Made by a program: the position numbers and the translations under genes. 29,367 nucleotides of DNA, from contig NZ_CAMXYR010000017.1 in assembly GCF_947253225.1 (NCBI RefSeq), forward strand, positions 1 to 29,367, written 5' to 3'. The stretch comes from an uncultured Anaerococcus sp. (lineage in GTDB: Bacteria > Bacillota > Clostridia > Tissierellales > Peptoniphilaceae). The stretch's first letter is position 1. The number at the start of each line of letters is the position of its first letter. The notes below the pieces were generated by a model, which saw nothing but the letters and a program-made list of their open reading frames with translations, was not told the DNA's origin and ran no database searches. Positions 1 to 6,867 of the stretch are shown here, piece after piece.

Positions 1-1
1 A

Positions 2-82
2 TTATATGAGGATATTGTAAAGGAATTTCAAAGTAAGATAAAAAATAAATATAATATCCAAATATTAGACTTAGATATTTAA
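2..82 (+). CDS. Possible 3' end of an unrecognised gene (partial)
   Basis: The frame is open from the left edge to TAA at 80-82 and gives a charged 26-residue tail ending in QILDLDI. No family is recognisable from so little. It may be the end of a real gene that starts outside the window, or a chance open frame, because AT-rich DNA of this length is often open. Confidence 0.3.
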   Translation, partial: LYEDIVKEFQSKIKNKYNIQILDLDI

Positions 83-298
83 AGTATGTAGGGGTCGGTA
101 TGTACTTTAAGATATAATGATGAAAAATACTAAAATCACATAGGGATATAATATGACTAATATTAAATATTTTATTGACAATGACTTTATAAAGTAAAAT
201 CAGAAAATCTAGCAAAAAAACTATGAAATTAACTAACAGTTCTTGTGATTATTATGCTATTTAGAGAAGAGTAAATAAATTAATTTAATATAACAATT

Positions 299-340
299 AA
301 AGTCTGATAGATTTCTAATTGTAATTTATCAGGCTTTTTT
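299..340 (+). terminator. Rho-independent terminator
   Basis: The arms AAGTCTGATA (300-309) and TATCAGGCTT (327-336) pair over 10 bp with one G-U pair and are followed by a T run to 340. The nearest possible upstream gene ends at 82, so it may have served a gene now lost from 83-300. Confidence 0.75.
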
Positions 341-352
341 CATTGAGAAACA

Positions 353-382
353 TTCAAATACAAAATTTCAAACTGGTATAAT
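353..382 (+). promoter_or_regulatory. Promoter of the GIY-YIG gene
   Basis: The -10 box TATAAT (377-382) is preceded by TG one base upstream, making an extended -10. A weak -35 TTCAAA (353-358) lies 18 bp upstream. The predicted start of transcription leaves a short leader before GGGGTGG and ATG 415. Confidence 0.6.
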
Positions 383-414
383 AAAGCTAAATAATTAATC
401 TTTGGGGTGGAACA

Positions 415-1305
415 ATGAAAAGTGGCAAAAATTTCAATCTTTTTTTAATGGATGGAGAAGTTACTGGTAGAATAAAGTGTACCTTATCAAATTGGACAGG
501 CTTAGCTTATAAAGTTCCTAGGCCATATCTTGAAAAATGTAAGGACAGACAAGATTTAAAGCAAAGTGGAGTTTATTTTTTATTTGGCAAGAACGATGCC
601 GGAGATGACGAAGTTTATATCGGCCAAGCTGGAATAAGAAAAAATGGTGAAGGAGTTCTATTTAGGGTATCAGAACACTTAAAAGACGAAATTTATTTTT
701 CGGAAGCAGTTATGTTAACAACTCAAAACAATTCATTTGGACCTACAGAAATCTCATATTTAGAAAATAAATTTACCAATATGGCCATAGATGTGGATAG
801 GTATAAAGTAAGAAATGGAAATGATCCAAACACTGGTCATGTAACAGAAGAAAAAGAATCAGAATTGGAAGATTTTGCTGAATATTCTAAAATGGTACTT
901 GGTGTTTTAGGCTATAAAATTTTCGTTCCAATAGTTAAGAAAGCATTAAAAATAGAAAATAAAATCGATGATGATGAAATATTTTATCTAAGTAGTAAAA
1001 CAAAAAAATCAGGAAAAAGTATTAATGCCACATGCAAAAGAACAAGTGAAGGTTTTGTCGTATTAAAAGATAGTATGATAGAGACTATTGATTCAAAAAG
1101 TTTACCAAATAGTATAAAAGAACTAAGGGATAAGTGCAAGGCTAATAATGAAATATTTGATGGTAAACTAACAAAAAATTATTTATTTAATAGCCCATCA
1201 TATGCAGCTATGTTTGTACTTGGGATGAGTAGAAATGGTAAAACTGAATGGAAAACTAAAGCAGGCATAACATTAAAAGCATTAGAAGAAAAAGAAATTC
1301 AATAA
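415..1305 (+). CDS. GIY-YIG nuclease-family protein with C-terminal DUF4357
   Basis: 296 residues. The N-terminal third carries a GIY-YIG-type fold: GVY at 52-54, YIG at 68-70, an arginine in FRVSEH (R84) and a downstream glutamate segment TEISYLE (E113 or E117). These match the tyrosine, arginine and metal-binding glutamate positions of the nuclease family. The middle (about 130-245) is charged and not recognised. The last 45 residues (NYLFNSPSYAAMFVLG, then TEWK) match the DUF4357 pattern often fused to this domain. ATG 415 follows GGGGTGG at four bases. It stands alone between a terminator and a weak hairpin, next to IS debris, so it looks like accessory DNA. A nuclease role follows from the fold only; the substrate is unknown. 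A defence or mobile-element link is speculation. Confidence 0.8.
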   Translation: MKSGKNFNLFLMDGEVTGRIKCTLSNWTGLAYKVPRPYLEKCKDRQDLKQSGVYFLFGKNDAGDDEVYIGQAGIRKNGEGVLFRVSEHLKDEIYFSEAVMLTTQNNSFGPTEISYLENKFTNMAIDVDRYKVRNGNDPNTGHVTEEKESELEDFAEYSKMVLGVLGYKIFVPIVKKALKIENKIDDDEIFYLSSKTKKSGKSINATCKRTSEGFVVLKDSMIETIDSKSLPNSIKELRDKCKANNEIFDGKLTKNYLFNSPSYAAMFVLGMSRNGKTEWKTKAGITLKALEEKEIQ

Positions 1306-1317
1306 AACTGTGGCTTT

Positions 1318-1341
1318 AAGAGATAAAAATTATCTTTTTTA
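1318..1341 (+). terminator. Weak AT-rich hairpin terminator
   Basis: AGATAA (1321-1326) and TTATCT (1330-1335) form a stem with a three-base loop. It can be lengthened by wobble pairing to nine pairs and is followed by T residues. Low GC makes it a weak terminator, but its position 15 bases after the stop fits. Confidence 0.4.
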
Positions 1342-1402
1342 TTGGCGATATATTAACGTTTTTTAAATATGGTATAGAAACTATTTTTATAAAGAGTTTA
1401 AA

Positions 1403-1504
1403 ATGCAAAAGTTAGATGTATCAAATAGTTGGAGTTTTAGGGGTTATTTTGCAAAATGTTTTGGCAAGCAAGAAGAAATTATGGATCAGCTATTTGGTCT
1501 TTAA
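1403..1504 (+). CDS. Possible 33-residue small ORF, doubtful
   Basis: ATG 1403 to TAA 1502-1504 encodes 33 residues beginning MQKLDVSNSW. No clear Shine-Dalgarno sequence precedes it and no family is recognised. It is the only notable frame between 1306 and 1572 and may be a decayed fragment. Confidence 0.15.
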   Translation: MQKLDVSNSWSFRGYFAKCFGKQEEIMDQLFGL

Positions 1505-1572
1505 GTAGAATAAAGGATAAGTGTTAAGAAAAATTATTTGAAGCTTTGCATTAAAAATATGGAGGGAAATTT

Positions 1573-1818
1573 ATGGAGAAAAATAAGGCTAAGGTAGGAC
1601 TTAGTTTTGGAATATTTAGTGTGTTTTTTATAAGTTCGGTCTTGATGTTAATAGCAAATTTTATTTCTCGTAATTTGTTGTTATTAGCTATGGTAAAGAT
1701 GAATTATGTTACAGAAATACCTATTATAGCAGAACCAATATTAGTTGGTTTGAGTGGATTATGCTTAGTTATCTCTGGATTTTCCTTAGGCTTTAGTTTG
1801 TATTTTATTAGAAAATAA
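1573..1818 (+). CDS. Small two-helix membrane protein, unknown
   Basis: 81 residues with a lysine-rich N-terminus (MEKNKAK). One hydrophobic helix lies at about 9-42 and a second at about 55-78, with a positively charged C-terminus (FIRK). The pattern suggests a small integral membrane protein with both ends in the cytoplasm. GGAGGG at 1561-1566 lies a good distance from ATG 1573, which supports translation. No family is recognised. There is no operon partner: an unclaimed stretch lies upstream and IS remains downstream. Confidence 0.55.
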   Translation: MEKNKAKVGLSFGIFSVFFISSVLMLIANFISRNLLLLAMVKMNYVTEIPIIAEPILVGLSGLCLVISGFSLGFSLYFIRK

Positions 1819-1912
1819 TTAATTACAAATAATATTGTAATCCCCAAATTCATAATTTAACTGACCTCAAAAAGTTAGACATAAAAACTAAGCAAAGGAG
1901 ATCAGTTTTTTA

Positions 1913-2104
1913 ATGGCAAAATATAGTAAAGAATGCAAAATGAGAATTGTATAAAAGGAAGGATAAGCTTTAAAAATTAAGAGCAAATATAAGCTTTCTA
2001 ATAAGGAAATGGTAAATCGATGGTTAAAAGACTTTATAGAAAAAGGCATAGAAGAACAAAACTCCAAAAGAGAGTACGATCTTAAAAAATTCCAAAGTTC
2101 ATAA
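1913..2104 (+). pseudogene. IS3-family OrfA remnant
   Basis: A ribosome site (AAAGGAG, 1894-1900) and ATG 1913 lead into MAKYSKECKMRIV, the usual N-terminus of IS150-type OrfA with its helix-turn-helix. TAA at 1952 and TAA at 1964 interrupt it. After these the frame continues through NKEMVNRWLKDF, which fits the helix-turn-helix end, to TAA at 2102. It cannot make a working transposase subunit. Confidence 0.7.
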
Positions 2105-2130
2105 ATCAATCAATCCACATCAAGCTTAGA

Positions 2131-2348
2131 AGTAAACGGCATTGTTAACCTATGTTAAGAAAATAAAACAGCTTAGACAACTTACCAATGGAAAAATTCT
2201 TTGGAATATTAAAATAAGAAATATCTTAGGGAAATATATTCTACTTATAAGATCACTTAAAGCAAACAACTGAATGTTTTAAAAATATTATAACGAAAAA
2301 GAATAAAACTTATCAATAGTAGAATATAGAAAGAAGAATGTAGCATAA
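2131..2348 (+). pseudogene. IS3-family OrfB (transposase) C-terminal remnant
   Basis: From ATG 2152 the frame reads MLRK, stop, NSLDNLPMEKFFGILK. This corresponds to the MSRKGNCLDNAPMENFFG signature near the DDE glutamate of IS3-family OrfB. Further in-frame stops and at least one frameshift follow. The family's closing VEYRKK motif reappears at 2319-2336 and ends at TAA 2346. The first two-thirds of OrfB are missing. Confidence 0.7.
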
Positions 2349-2380
2349 AATTTCCTACACAGAAGGGGAGGAGGACAAAG

Positions 2381-2415
2381 AAAAACCAGAGCTAGAATTA
2401 AATCTTACTCTGGCC
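2381..2415 (-). terminator. Terminator of the SPFH/RHH operon
   Basis: On the minus strand CCAGAG (2413-2408) pairs with CTCTGG (2391-2386) across a 16-base loop and is followed by a run of five T. It lies about 45 bases after the stop of the small RHH gene. Confidence 0.65.
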
Positions 2416-2457
2416 TTAGTTTTAGGGTTACCTTATGTTAGTCTTACAGTCTTATCT

Positions 2458-2652
2458 TTACTCTATATCTAAGTCTATTGGTTCATCTATTGTTTCTGAT
2501 ACATATTTGCCGTCTTTTTTTCTTTGCTTTACACACTCTGTTAGTAGATATTCTATTTGTCCATTGATGGATCTAAAATCATCTTCTGCCCATTGGGCTA
2601 TCTGTGCGTATAGTTTTTCTGATACCCTTAGGGGTATTTGTTTTTTTGCCAT
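2458..2652 (-). CDS. Arc-like ribbon-helix-helix DNA-binding protein
   Basis: 64 residues from ATG 2652. An upstream ATG in the same frame would add 17 residues but lies inside the SPFH gene. The chosen start has AGGAAG at a good distance and overlaps the SPFH stop by one base (TAATG), which suggests translational coupling. Residues 4-10 (KQIPLRV) fit the RHH beta strand. Residues 11-24 and 28-43 (RSINGQIEYLLTECVK) fit its two helices, as in Arc-type proteins. The charged tail (DEPIDLDIE) lies outside the fold. Pairing of a small Arc-like protein with an SPFH protein is, from memory, common in Firmicutes. It probably dimerises and binds DNA; autoregulation of its operon is inferred from the promoter palindromes. 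Confidence 0.8.
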   Translation of the reverse strand: MAKKQIPLRVSEKLYAQIAQWAEDDFRSINGQIEYLLTECVKQRKKDGKYVSETIDEPIDLDIE

Positions 2653-3719
2653 TAATACAAGCTTCCTGTATTGACTATAGGGCTTGCTTCGTGGTTGCCA
2701 CAAAGAACTACTAGGAGGTTTGATACCATGGCTGCTTTTCTTTCTTCGTCTAGGTCTATTACGCTATTTTCTTCAAGTTTAGCAAGAGCCATCTCGACCA
2801 TTCCCACAGCTCCATCTACAAGCATAGCTCTAGCATCTATTAGGGCTGACGCTTGCTGTCTTTGTAGCATGGCAGCTGCGATTTCTGATGCGTAGGATAG
2901 GTGGGTTATTCTTGCTTCTATTATTTCAAGTCCTGCAAATTCTACTCTTTCTTGGATTTCTTCTTTAATCCTTCTAGCGACAATTTCGCTTGAACCTCTG
3001 AGTGATCCATCGTCAGGTTCTCCATCGCCTGTCGTGTCAATTTCATAGTGAGGGTTCACATCGTAAGGGTATTGGCGGACTATATTTCTTAGGGCAGTAT
3101 CGGTTTGAAGGGATAGGTATTCCTTGTAGTTATCTACATTGAAGACTGCCTTGGCTGTATCATTTACCTTCCACATTACAGCTATACCGATTTCTATTGG
3201 ATTTCCTAGGTAGTCATTTATTTTCTGCTTGCTATTATTTAAGGTCATGACTTTGAGTGATATTTTTTTGCTAGGAATCTGGTAAGAAGTTGTTTTACCA
3301 GAAGGGCTTATTTGACTAGTTCCGTCGCTAACATCTTGGGATTGACCTAATTTCGTATTTGAAGCAGGATTTACTGCAGATACGAAAGGATTAACATAAT
3401 AGAAGCCTTCACCCTTGAGGGTTCCAATATATTTACCGAAAAGTGTTAGAACCAAGGATTCTTGTGGTTTTAAAATCTTAAGACCCAAGAGAATAATCCA
3501 ACCAAAGAGTACATAGGCTATAGCTATAACAAAAAAAACAATGTTTAAGCTAGAATAATCTCCACTATCGAGAATATTTCCATTAACCACAATAGTTAAG
3601 ATAGCTCCAGCCAGTAGGGCTAGGTAGATAATTAAGACAACAATCCCCGTCTTTTTTGCTTTAAGAATTTTTTCTTCTACAATATTAGTATTTTCGATTT
3701 TATTTGAAAACTTGTCCAT
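2652..3719 (-). CDS. SPFH/band-7 domain membrane protein
   Basis: 355 residues. ATG 3719 is chosen over ATG 3737 because AAAGGAGGAAGT directly precedes it. Hydrophobic segments at about 25-45 and 58-80 anchor the protein. An SPFH (band-7) domain follows at about 85-290 and includes a helical region rich in Ala, Glu and Arg (RRIKEEIQERVEFAGLEI, then AAAMLQRQQASALIDARAM). The end (VVLCGNHEASPIVNTGSLY) matches the conserved C-terminus of this Firmicute subgroup. Known SPFH proteins form large membrane-associated cages or scaffolds; the specific role of this one is unknown. It is the first gene of a two-gene operon with the RHH protein. Confidence 0.88.
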   Translation of the reverse strand: MDKFSNKIENTNIVEEKILKAKKTGIVVLIIYLALLAGAILTIVVNGNILDSGDYSSLNIVFFVIAIAYVLFGWIILLGLKILKPQESLVLTLFGKYIGTLKGEGFYYVNPFVSAVNPASNTKLGQSQDVSDGTSQISPSGKTTSYQIPSKKISLKVMTLNNSKQKINDYLGNPIEIGIAVMWKVNDTAKAVFNVDNYKEYLSLQTDTALRNIVRQYPYDVNPHYEIDTTGDGEPDDGSLRGSSEIVARRIKEEIQERVEFAGLEIIEARITHLSYASEIAAAMLQRQQASALIDARAMLVDGAVGMVEMALAKLEENSVIDLDEERKAAMVSNLLVVLCGNHEASPIVNTGSLY

Positions 3720-3738
3720 ACTTCCTCCTTTATTCATA

Positions 3739-3759
3739 TTGATATCATTATGATATCAT
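3739..3759. promoter_or_regulatory. Tandem palindromes, candidate operator
   Basis: TGATATCA occurs at 3740-3747 and again at 3751-3758. Each copy is itself a perfect palindrome, and the centres are 11 bp apart, about one helical turn. The promoter-proximal copy overlaps the -10 box and the other sits near the transcription start. This matches how RHH dimers bind in tandem, so the co-transcribed RHH protein is the obvious candidate (inference). Confidence 0.55.
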
Positions 3760-3778
3760 TGATTTTTTATTTAGTCAA
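3750..3778 (-). promoter_or_regulatory. Promoter of the SPFH/RHH operon
   Basis: On the minus strand TTGACT (3778-3773), a 17-bp spacer and TATCAT (3755-3750) make a near-consensus sigma-A promoter. It lies 31 bases upstream of ATG 3719, leaving a short leader. Confidence 0.75.
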
Positions 3779-3855
3779 GAATACTTGATAAATTTCATAT
3801 GGACTTTACTAGACTTTAATATTAATTTTGGGGTAGATATAGGCTAGGAGGTTTT

Positions 3856-4626
3856 ATGAAGTATTTTTATAAAGATATAAGGGCGATAAATAACGATATC
3901 ATCAGAGGCGTTTTGAATACTCCTGATGATTTCGATAAAGAGAAGAAATATACACCTATAATTTTTTTGCATGGACTTATGGATGATAGAAATGGTATAA
4001 ATTACATGTCAATCCAACACGCCAAGTACCTTACGGCAGCAGGATATATTGTTTATAGGTTTGATTTTAGGGGGTGTGGAGAAAGTGAGGGTAGCTTTTT
4101 CGACTTAACTTTCACAAGGCAAATTGAAGATGCTAGTCTAATTTATGATAGTATTTATGAAGAAGATTTTGTGGACAAGGATAGGATTTTTTTGAGGGCT
4201 CATTCTATGGGAGGAGCAGTTGCTATTAAAATTGCCGAGCTCAAAAATCCTAGAGGTCTCATTCTGTATGCTCCAGGGAGCAATTATTCCATAGAAAATT
4301 CTAGTTTGATAAGGTCATTAGATTACTTGGCTAAGAGTAAGGAAGCTTTTGAAAAAGACCTAGGAGGGTTAAAACTATCGGTAAAAATTGCAGAAGATAG
4401 CAAGAAATATGATTTTATAAAAATGGCAAGAGCCTATGAGGGGGCTGTTCTTTTGGTAAGAGGTGAGGATGATCCTGTAATTTCAAAAGAATCTATGGAA
4501 AGCTTAGAAAAAAATTTCAAGTTATGCAAGTACATAGAAATCCCCAATATTGGTCATAATTTTACAAATTATGAGAAAAGGCTAGATTTATTTGCCCTTA
4601 CAAATAAATTTATTCGTGAAAATTAA
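3856..4626 (+). CDS. Alpha/beta hydrolase, esterase-like
   Basis: 256 residues, complete. The fold shows in IIFLHGLMDD (oxyanion region, 35-44), FDFRGCGES (69-77) and the nucleophile elbow AHSMGG (S117). The acid is D206 in GEDDPV and the histidine is H234 in GHNF. This is the triad and spacing of the cinnamoyl/feruloyl esterase-like group of small cytosolic hydrolases. The elbow has alanine where glycine is usual (AxSxG rather than GxSxG), a tolerated variant. There is no signal peptide. AGGAGG at 3846-3851 precedes ATG 3856 by four bases. It is transcribed divergently from the SPFH operon and convergently with mnmM. The substrate cannot be told from sequence; a lysophospholipase or general esterase is possible. 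Confidence 0.82.
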   Translation: MKYFYKDIRAINNDIIRGVLNTPDDFDKEKKYTPIIFLHGLMDDRNGINYMSIQHAKYLTAAGYIVYRFDFRGCGESEGSFFDLTFTRQIEDASLIYDSIYEEDFVDKDRIFLRAHSMGGAVAIKIAELKNPRGLILYAPGSNYSIENSSLIRSLDYLAKSKEAFEKDLGGLKLSVKIAEDSKKYDFIKMARAYEGAVLLVRGEDDPVISKESMESLEKNFKLCKYIEIPNIGHNFTNYEKRLDLFALTNKFIREN

Positions 4627-4670
4627 TAAAAGGAAGTGTCTTATCATTTAGGAAGCTAAGTCAAATCACC

Positions 4671-5216
4671 TTAGAATTTTTTCTCGATTATGATGATGTA
4701 GGGAGCACTTGTTCCCTTGTTGGGAAAATTCAGTTTAAGGATGGCGTAGTCCTTGGGAGGAAGACTCTTTATGAAAGTCTCAATTTTTTCAGCTTCAATC
4801 CTTCCTTGGTCATGGCCAGGATATAGGCTAAGGCAAACTTTTCCACCTTTTCTGAGCAAGGTAAGGAGCTTTTTTAGGCTTAGCAGGGTAGACTCTGAGA
4901 GGGTAGTGATGGACTTATCCCCATTAGGAAGATAGCCTAAGTTGTAAATAGCAAGGTCTATGGGTTCTTTTATGTAGGAATCTATATTTTCGTGGCTATC
5001 TAGGATGAAGGTAAAGTTGTCTCTTGGGCCTAAAAGACTTTCGGTGTTTTCCTTAGCTGACTTTTGGATATCAAAAGCTACAAGCTTTTTTGGATTTAGT
5101 TCATCAATAATGAAAAAACTATCATTTCCATTACCAGCAGTCATATCAACAGCAAGTTTTATATTTTTCTCATTTATCAAAATCTTTTTGACAAGATTTG
5201 TTATTCTTTCAATCAT
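4671..5216 (-). CDS. mnmM: tRNA 5-(aminomethyl)uridine methyltransferase, YtqB/MnmM family
   Basis: 181 residues, the usual family length. It is a Rossmann-fold SAM methyltransferase: motif I DMTAGNGND at 24-32, acidic FDIQ at 48-51, LDSHE at 72-76 and the family signature NLGYLPNGDKSI at 92-103. YPGHDQGRIEAE follows later. From established work on B. subtilis YtqB, this family methylates 5-aminomethyluridine at the tRNA wobble position to complete mnm5U. AGGAG at 5225-5229 lies eight bases before the start codon. The gene is single and ends 44 bases from the converging hydrolase gene, with no clear terminator between them. Older annotations call the family a generic rRNA methyltransferase. 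Confidence 0.85.
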   Translation of the reverse strand: MIERITNLVKKILINEKNIKLAVDMTAGNGNDSFFIIDELNPKKLVAFDIQKSAKENTESLLGPRDNFTFILDSHENIDSYIKEPIDLAIYNLGYLPNGDKSITTLSESTLLSLKKLLTLLRKGGKVCLSLYPGHDQGRIEAEKIETFIKSLPPKDYAILKLNFPNKGTSAPYIIIIEKKF

Positions 5217-5239
5217 CTTTTAACTCCTCTTGGACTTTA

Positions 5240-5445
5240 CTAGCAAATTTGCTCTTATATTGTATGAAGAATTAGCTTCATATTAGCAAGATACATAGAC
5301 TATTAGACCTTTACAATTTTTTTAACTTCTATTGTTGATTTTAGTAAGAAAGTCAGGGGATGTTTTAATTTCTTGATTTTTGAATCCTTTAGCAAGAACC
5401 CTAGCCTAGCCAAGGTCGTTAAATGACCTTTATGTAAGGATACTA
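5240..5445. other. Intergenic region with a short inverted repeat
   Basis: No gene is seen between mnmM and the polymerase. AAGGTC (5412-5417) and GACCTT (5425-5430) form an inverted repeat 16 bases upstream of the polymerase -35 box, without a following T run. It could be a regulator site. It does not match the Gram-positive LexA box (GAAC-N4-GTTC). Confidence 0.4.
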
Positions 5446-5474
5446 TTGACAAAAGACACTAAGAGTCCTATAAT
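5446..5474 (+). promoter_or_regulatory. Consensus sigma-A promoter of the Y-family polymerase
   Basis: TTGACA (5446-5451), a 17-bp spacer and TATAAT (5469-5474): a perfect consensus match. Transcription should begin near 5481, which favours ATG 5536 over the upstream TTG at 5491. Confidence 0.85.
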
Positions 5475-5535
5475 GTAATCAAGTCATTTATTGTCTGATT
5501 ATACATTTATAGTCTATAAAATTCAAGGAGATAGT

Positions 5536-6777
5536 ATGAAAAGAGTAATCTTACATTCAGATATGAACGCATGTTATGCATCAATAGAGGCGAAGTTGAA
5601 TCCTAAGCTAAGGGGAATTCCTATGGCAGTCGCAGGTAATCCTAAAAACAGGCATGGGATTATCCTTGCCAAGAGTCAGCAGGCCAAAGAAATGGGGGTG
5701 AAGACAGGGGAAGCTATTTGGCAAGCTAGGGCAAAGTGTCCTGATCTCACCCTAGTTCCTCCTCAATACGACCAGTACCTAAAGCATTCTAAGATGGCAA
5801 AGAAAATCTACTACGACTATACCAACCAAGTTGAGCCCTTTGGTCTTGATGAATGTTTTCTTGATGTATCAGGGTCAACTCATCTTTTTGGAAGTGGGGA
5901 AGAGATAGCCAATGAAATTCGCCAAAGAATGAAGGAGGAGCTGGGGATAACGGTGAGTGTTGGGGTAAGTTTCTGTAAAATTTTTGCTAAACTCGGCTCT
6001 GATATGAAAAAGCCCGATGCTGTAACGATAATTGAAGAGAAAAATTTTAGGGAAAAAGTATGGCCTCTTCCTGTTGGAGAAATGGTTGGAATTGGTAGGG
6101 CTACTGAAAGGAAACTTAATAGAATAGGAATTTTTAGCCTAGGAGAGCTTGCCCAAAGTGATCCAGACCTTCTCAAAGGTCTTTTAGGAATTAACGGTGT
6201 CTACCTATGGGAGTATGCCAATGGTTTAGATATTCGTCCAGTCCATGATAGAGACTACCAAGAGCCAATAAAAACTATTGGCAATTCTTCAACTTGCAGG
6301 AAGGATTTGCTTAATAACAGGGAGGTCTTCAACGTCCTTCAAGAGCTTTCCTTTCAGGTATCAAGGAGGATGAGAGAAGCTATGCTTGAGGCAAGTGGAG
6401 TAGAGATTTTTGTAAGAAACAATCAGCTCCAATCCTTTCACTACCAAAGTCCAATCAAACTTGCAAGCCAATCTTCCATAGTTCTCGCAAGAGCAGGTTT
6501 CGACCTATTTAGGGATAAGTATAAGTGGGACTTTCCAGTTAGAGCTGTGGGAATTAGGGCGATAAAGCTTAGACAAGAAGGCGGAGGTAGCCAAATGGAT
6601 GTATTTTCTGACTATAAAAAATTTATAAAAGATGAAAAGTGTGATACTGCTATCTACAAGATAAGAAAAAAATATGGCAAAAAATCTATTAGCTTCGCCT
6701 CTCTTAGCAGAGATATCAAACTTCCAGAAGAATTGAATGAAATAATAACCTTGCCAATGACTCATTACAATTCTTAA
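5536..6777 (+). CDS. dinB: Y-family DNA polymerase (Pol IV-like)
   Basis: 413 residues from ATG 5536, chosen because AAGGAG (5525-5530) precedes it; the TTG at 5491 has no ribosome site. Palm-domain residues are present: D9 in LHSDMNACYAS, and D105-E106 in FGLDECFLD, the metal-binding carboxylates. Y14 fills the steric-gate position that excludes ribonucleotides. SVGVSFCKIFAKLGSDMKKPD is the usual palm/fingers segment. The helix-hairpin-helix thumb (GIGRATERKLNRIGI) and little-finger domain follow. QMDVF at 353-357 resembles a beta-clamp-binding motif. The protein should perform error-prone translesion synthesis. It is a single-gene unit with its own strong promoter and terminator. The MNACYAS variant is typical of a clostridial Pol IV subgroup (from memory). 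Confidence 0.92.
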   Translation: MKRVILHSDMNACYASIEAKLNPKLRGIPMAVAGNPKNRHGIILAKSQQAKEMGVKTGEAIWQARAKCPDLTLVPPQYDQYLKHSKMAKKIYYDYTNQVEPFGLDECFLDVSGSTHLFGSGEEIANEIRQRMKEELGITVSVGVSFCKIFAKLGSDMKKPDAVTIIEEKNFREKVWPLPVGEMVGIGRATERKLNRIGIFSLGELAQSDPDLLKGLLGINGVYLWEYANGLDIRPVHDRDYQEPIKTIGNSSTCRKDLLNNREVFNVLQELSFQVSRRMREAMLEASGVEIFVRNNQLQSFHYQSPIKLASQSSIVLARAGFDLFRDKYKWDFPVRAVGIRAIKLRQEGGGSQMDVFSDYKKFIKDEKCDTAIYKIRKKYGKKSISFASLSRDIKLPEELNEIITLPMTHYNS

Positions 6778-6780
6778 TTT

Positions 6781-6803
6781 ACCTGCCTTGGGCAGGTTTT
6801 TTT
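6781..6803 (+). terminator. Strong terminator after dinB
   Basis: ACCTGCC (6781-6787) and GGCAGGT (6791-6797) pair perfectly with a TTG loop and are followed by seven T residues. Confidence 0.92.
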
Positions 6804-6811
6804 GTTTGTTA

Positions 6812-6840
6812 TTTACAAGTTGCTAGACTTGTTATATAAT
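6812..6840 (+). promoter_or_regulatory. Promoter of the YtrA-ABC operon
   Basis: TTTACA (6812-6817), a 17-bp spacer and TATAAT (6835-6840). Transcription would start about 20 bases before the ribosome site of the GntR gene. Confidence 0.8.
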
Positions 6841-6851
6841 AACTATAACAA
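6829..6851. promoter_or_regulatory. Inverted repeat over the -10 box, candidate GntR operator
   Basis: TTGTTAT (6829-6835) and ATAACAA (6845-6851) are perfect inverted arms separated by nine bases and enclose the -10 box and transcription start. YtrA-type regulators usually repress their own operon through such a repeat, so the next gene product is the likely ligand (inference). Confidence 0.55.
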
Positions 6852-6867
6852 AAAGAAAGGAGGGATT

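Larger units (their letters stand above)
83..414. other. Gene-poor AT-rich stretch
   Basis: No convincing gene is seen. ATG at 153 opens a 14-codon frame that ends at 197. It is followed by further in-frame stops, so it may be a decayed gene or noise. The stretch ends with a terminator near 300-340 and a promoter at 353-382 that drives the next gene. Confidence 0.5.
1861..2348 (+). mobile_element. Decayed IS3-family (IS150-like) insertion sequence remnant
   Basis: The left end at 1861-1880 (CTGACCTCAAAAAGTTAGAC) closely resembles the terminal inverted repeat of many IS3/IS150 elements (TGACCCCAAAAAGTTAGAC type). An OrfA start and the OrfB C-terminal end follow, both full of stops, with the central part deleted. 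The whole remnant is about 0.5 kb against about 1.3-1.5 kb for an intact element. No right-end repeat is recognisable. Confidence 0.75.

Noticed and set aside
1888..2109. 73-codon minus-strand open frame across the IS remnant
   Set aside because: It is antisense to the recognisable OrfA remnant and has no ribosome site or family match.
5491..5535. TTG start that would add 15 residues to the polymerase
   Set aside because: It has no ribosome site and lies about ten bases after the predicted transcription start; ATG 5536 has AAGGAG and gives the family's usual N-terminus.
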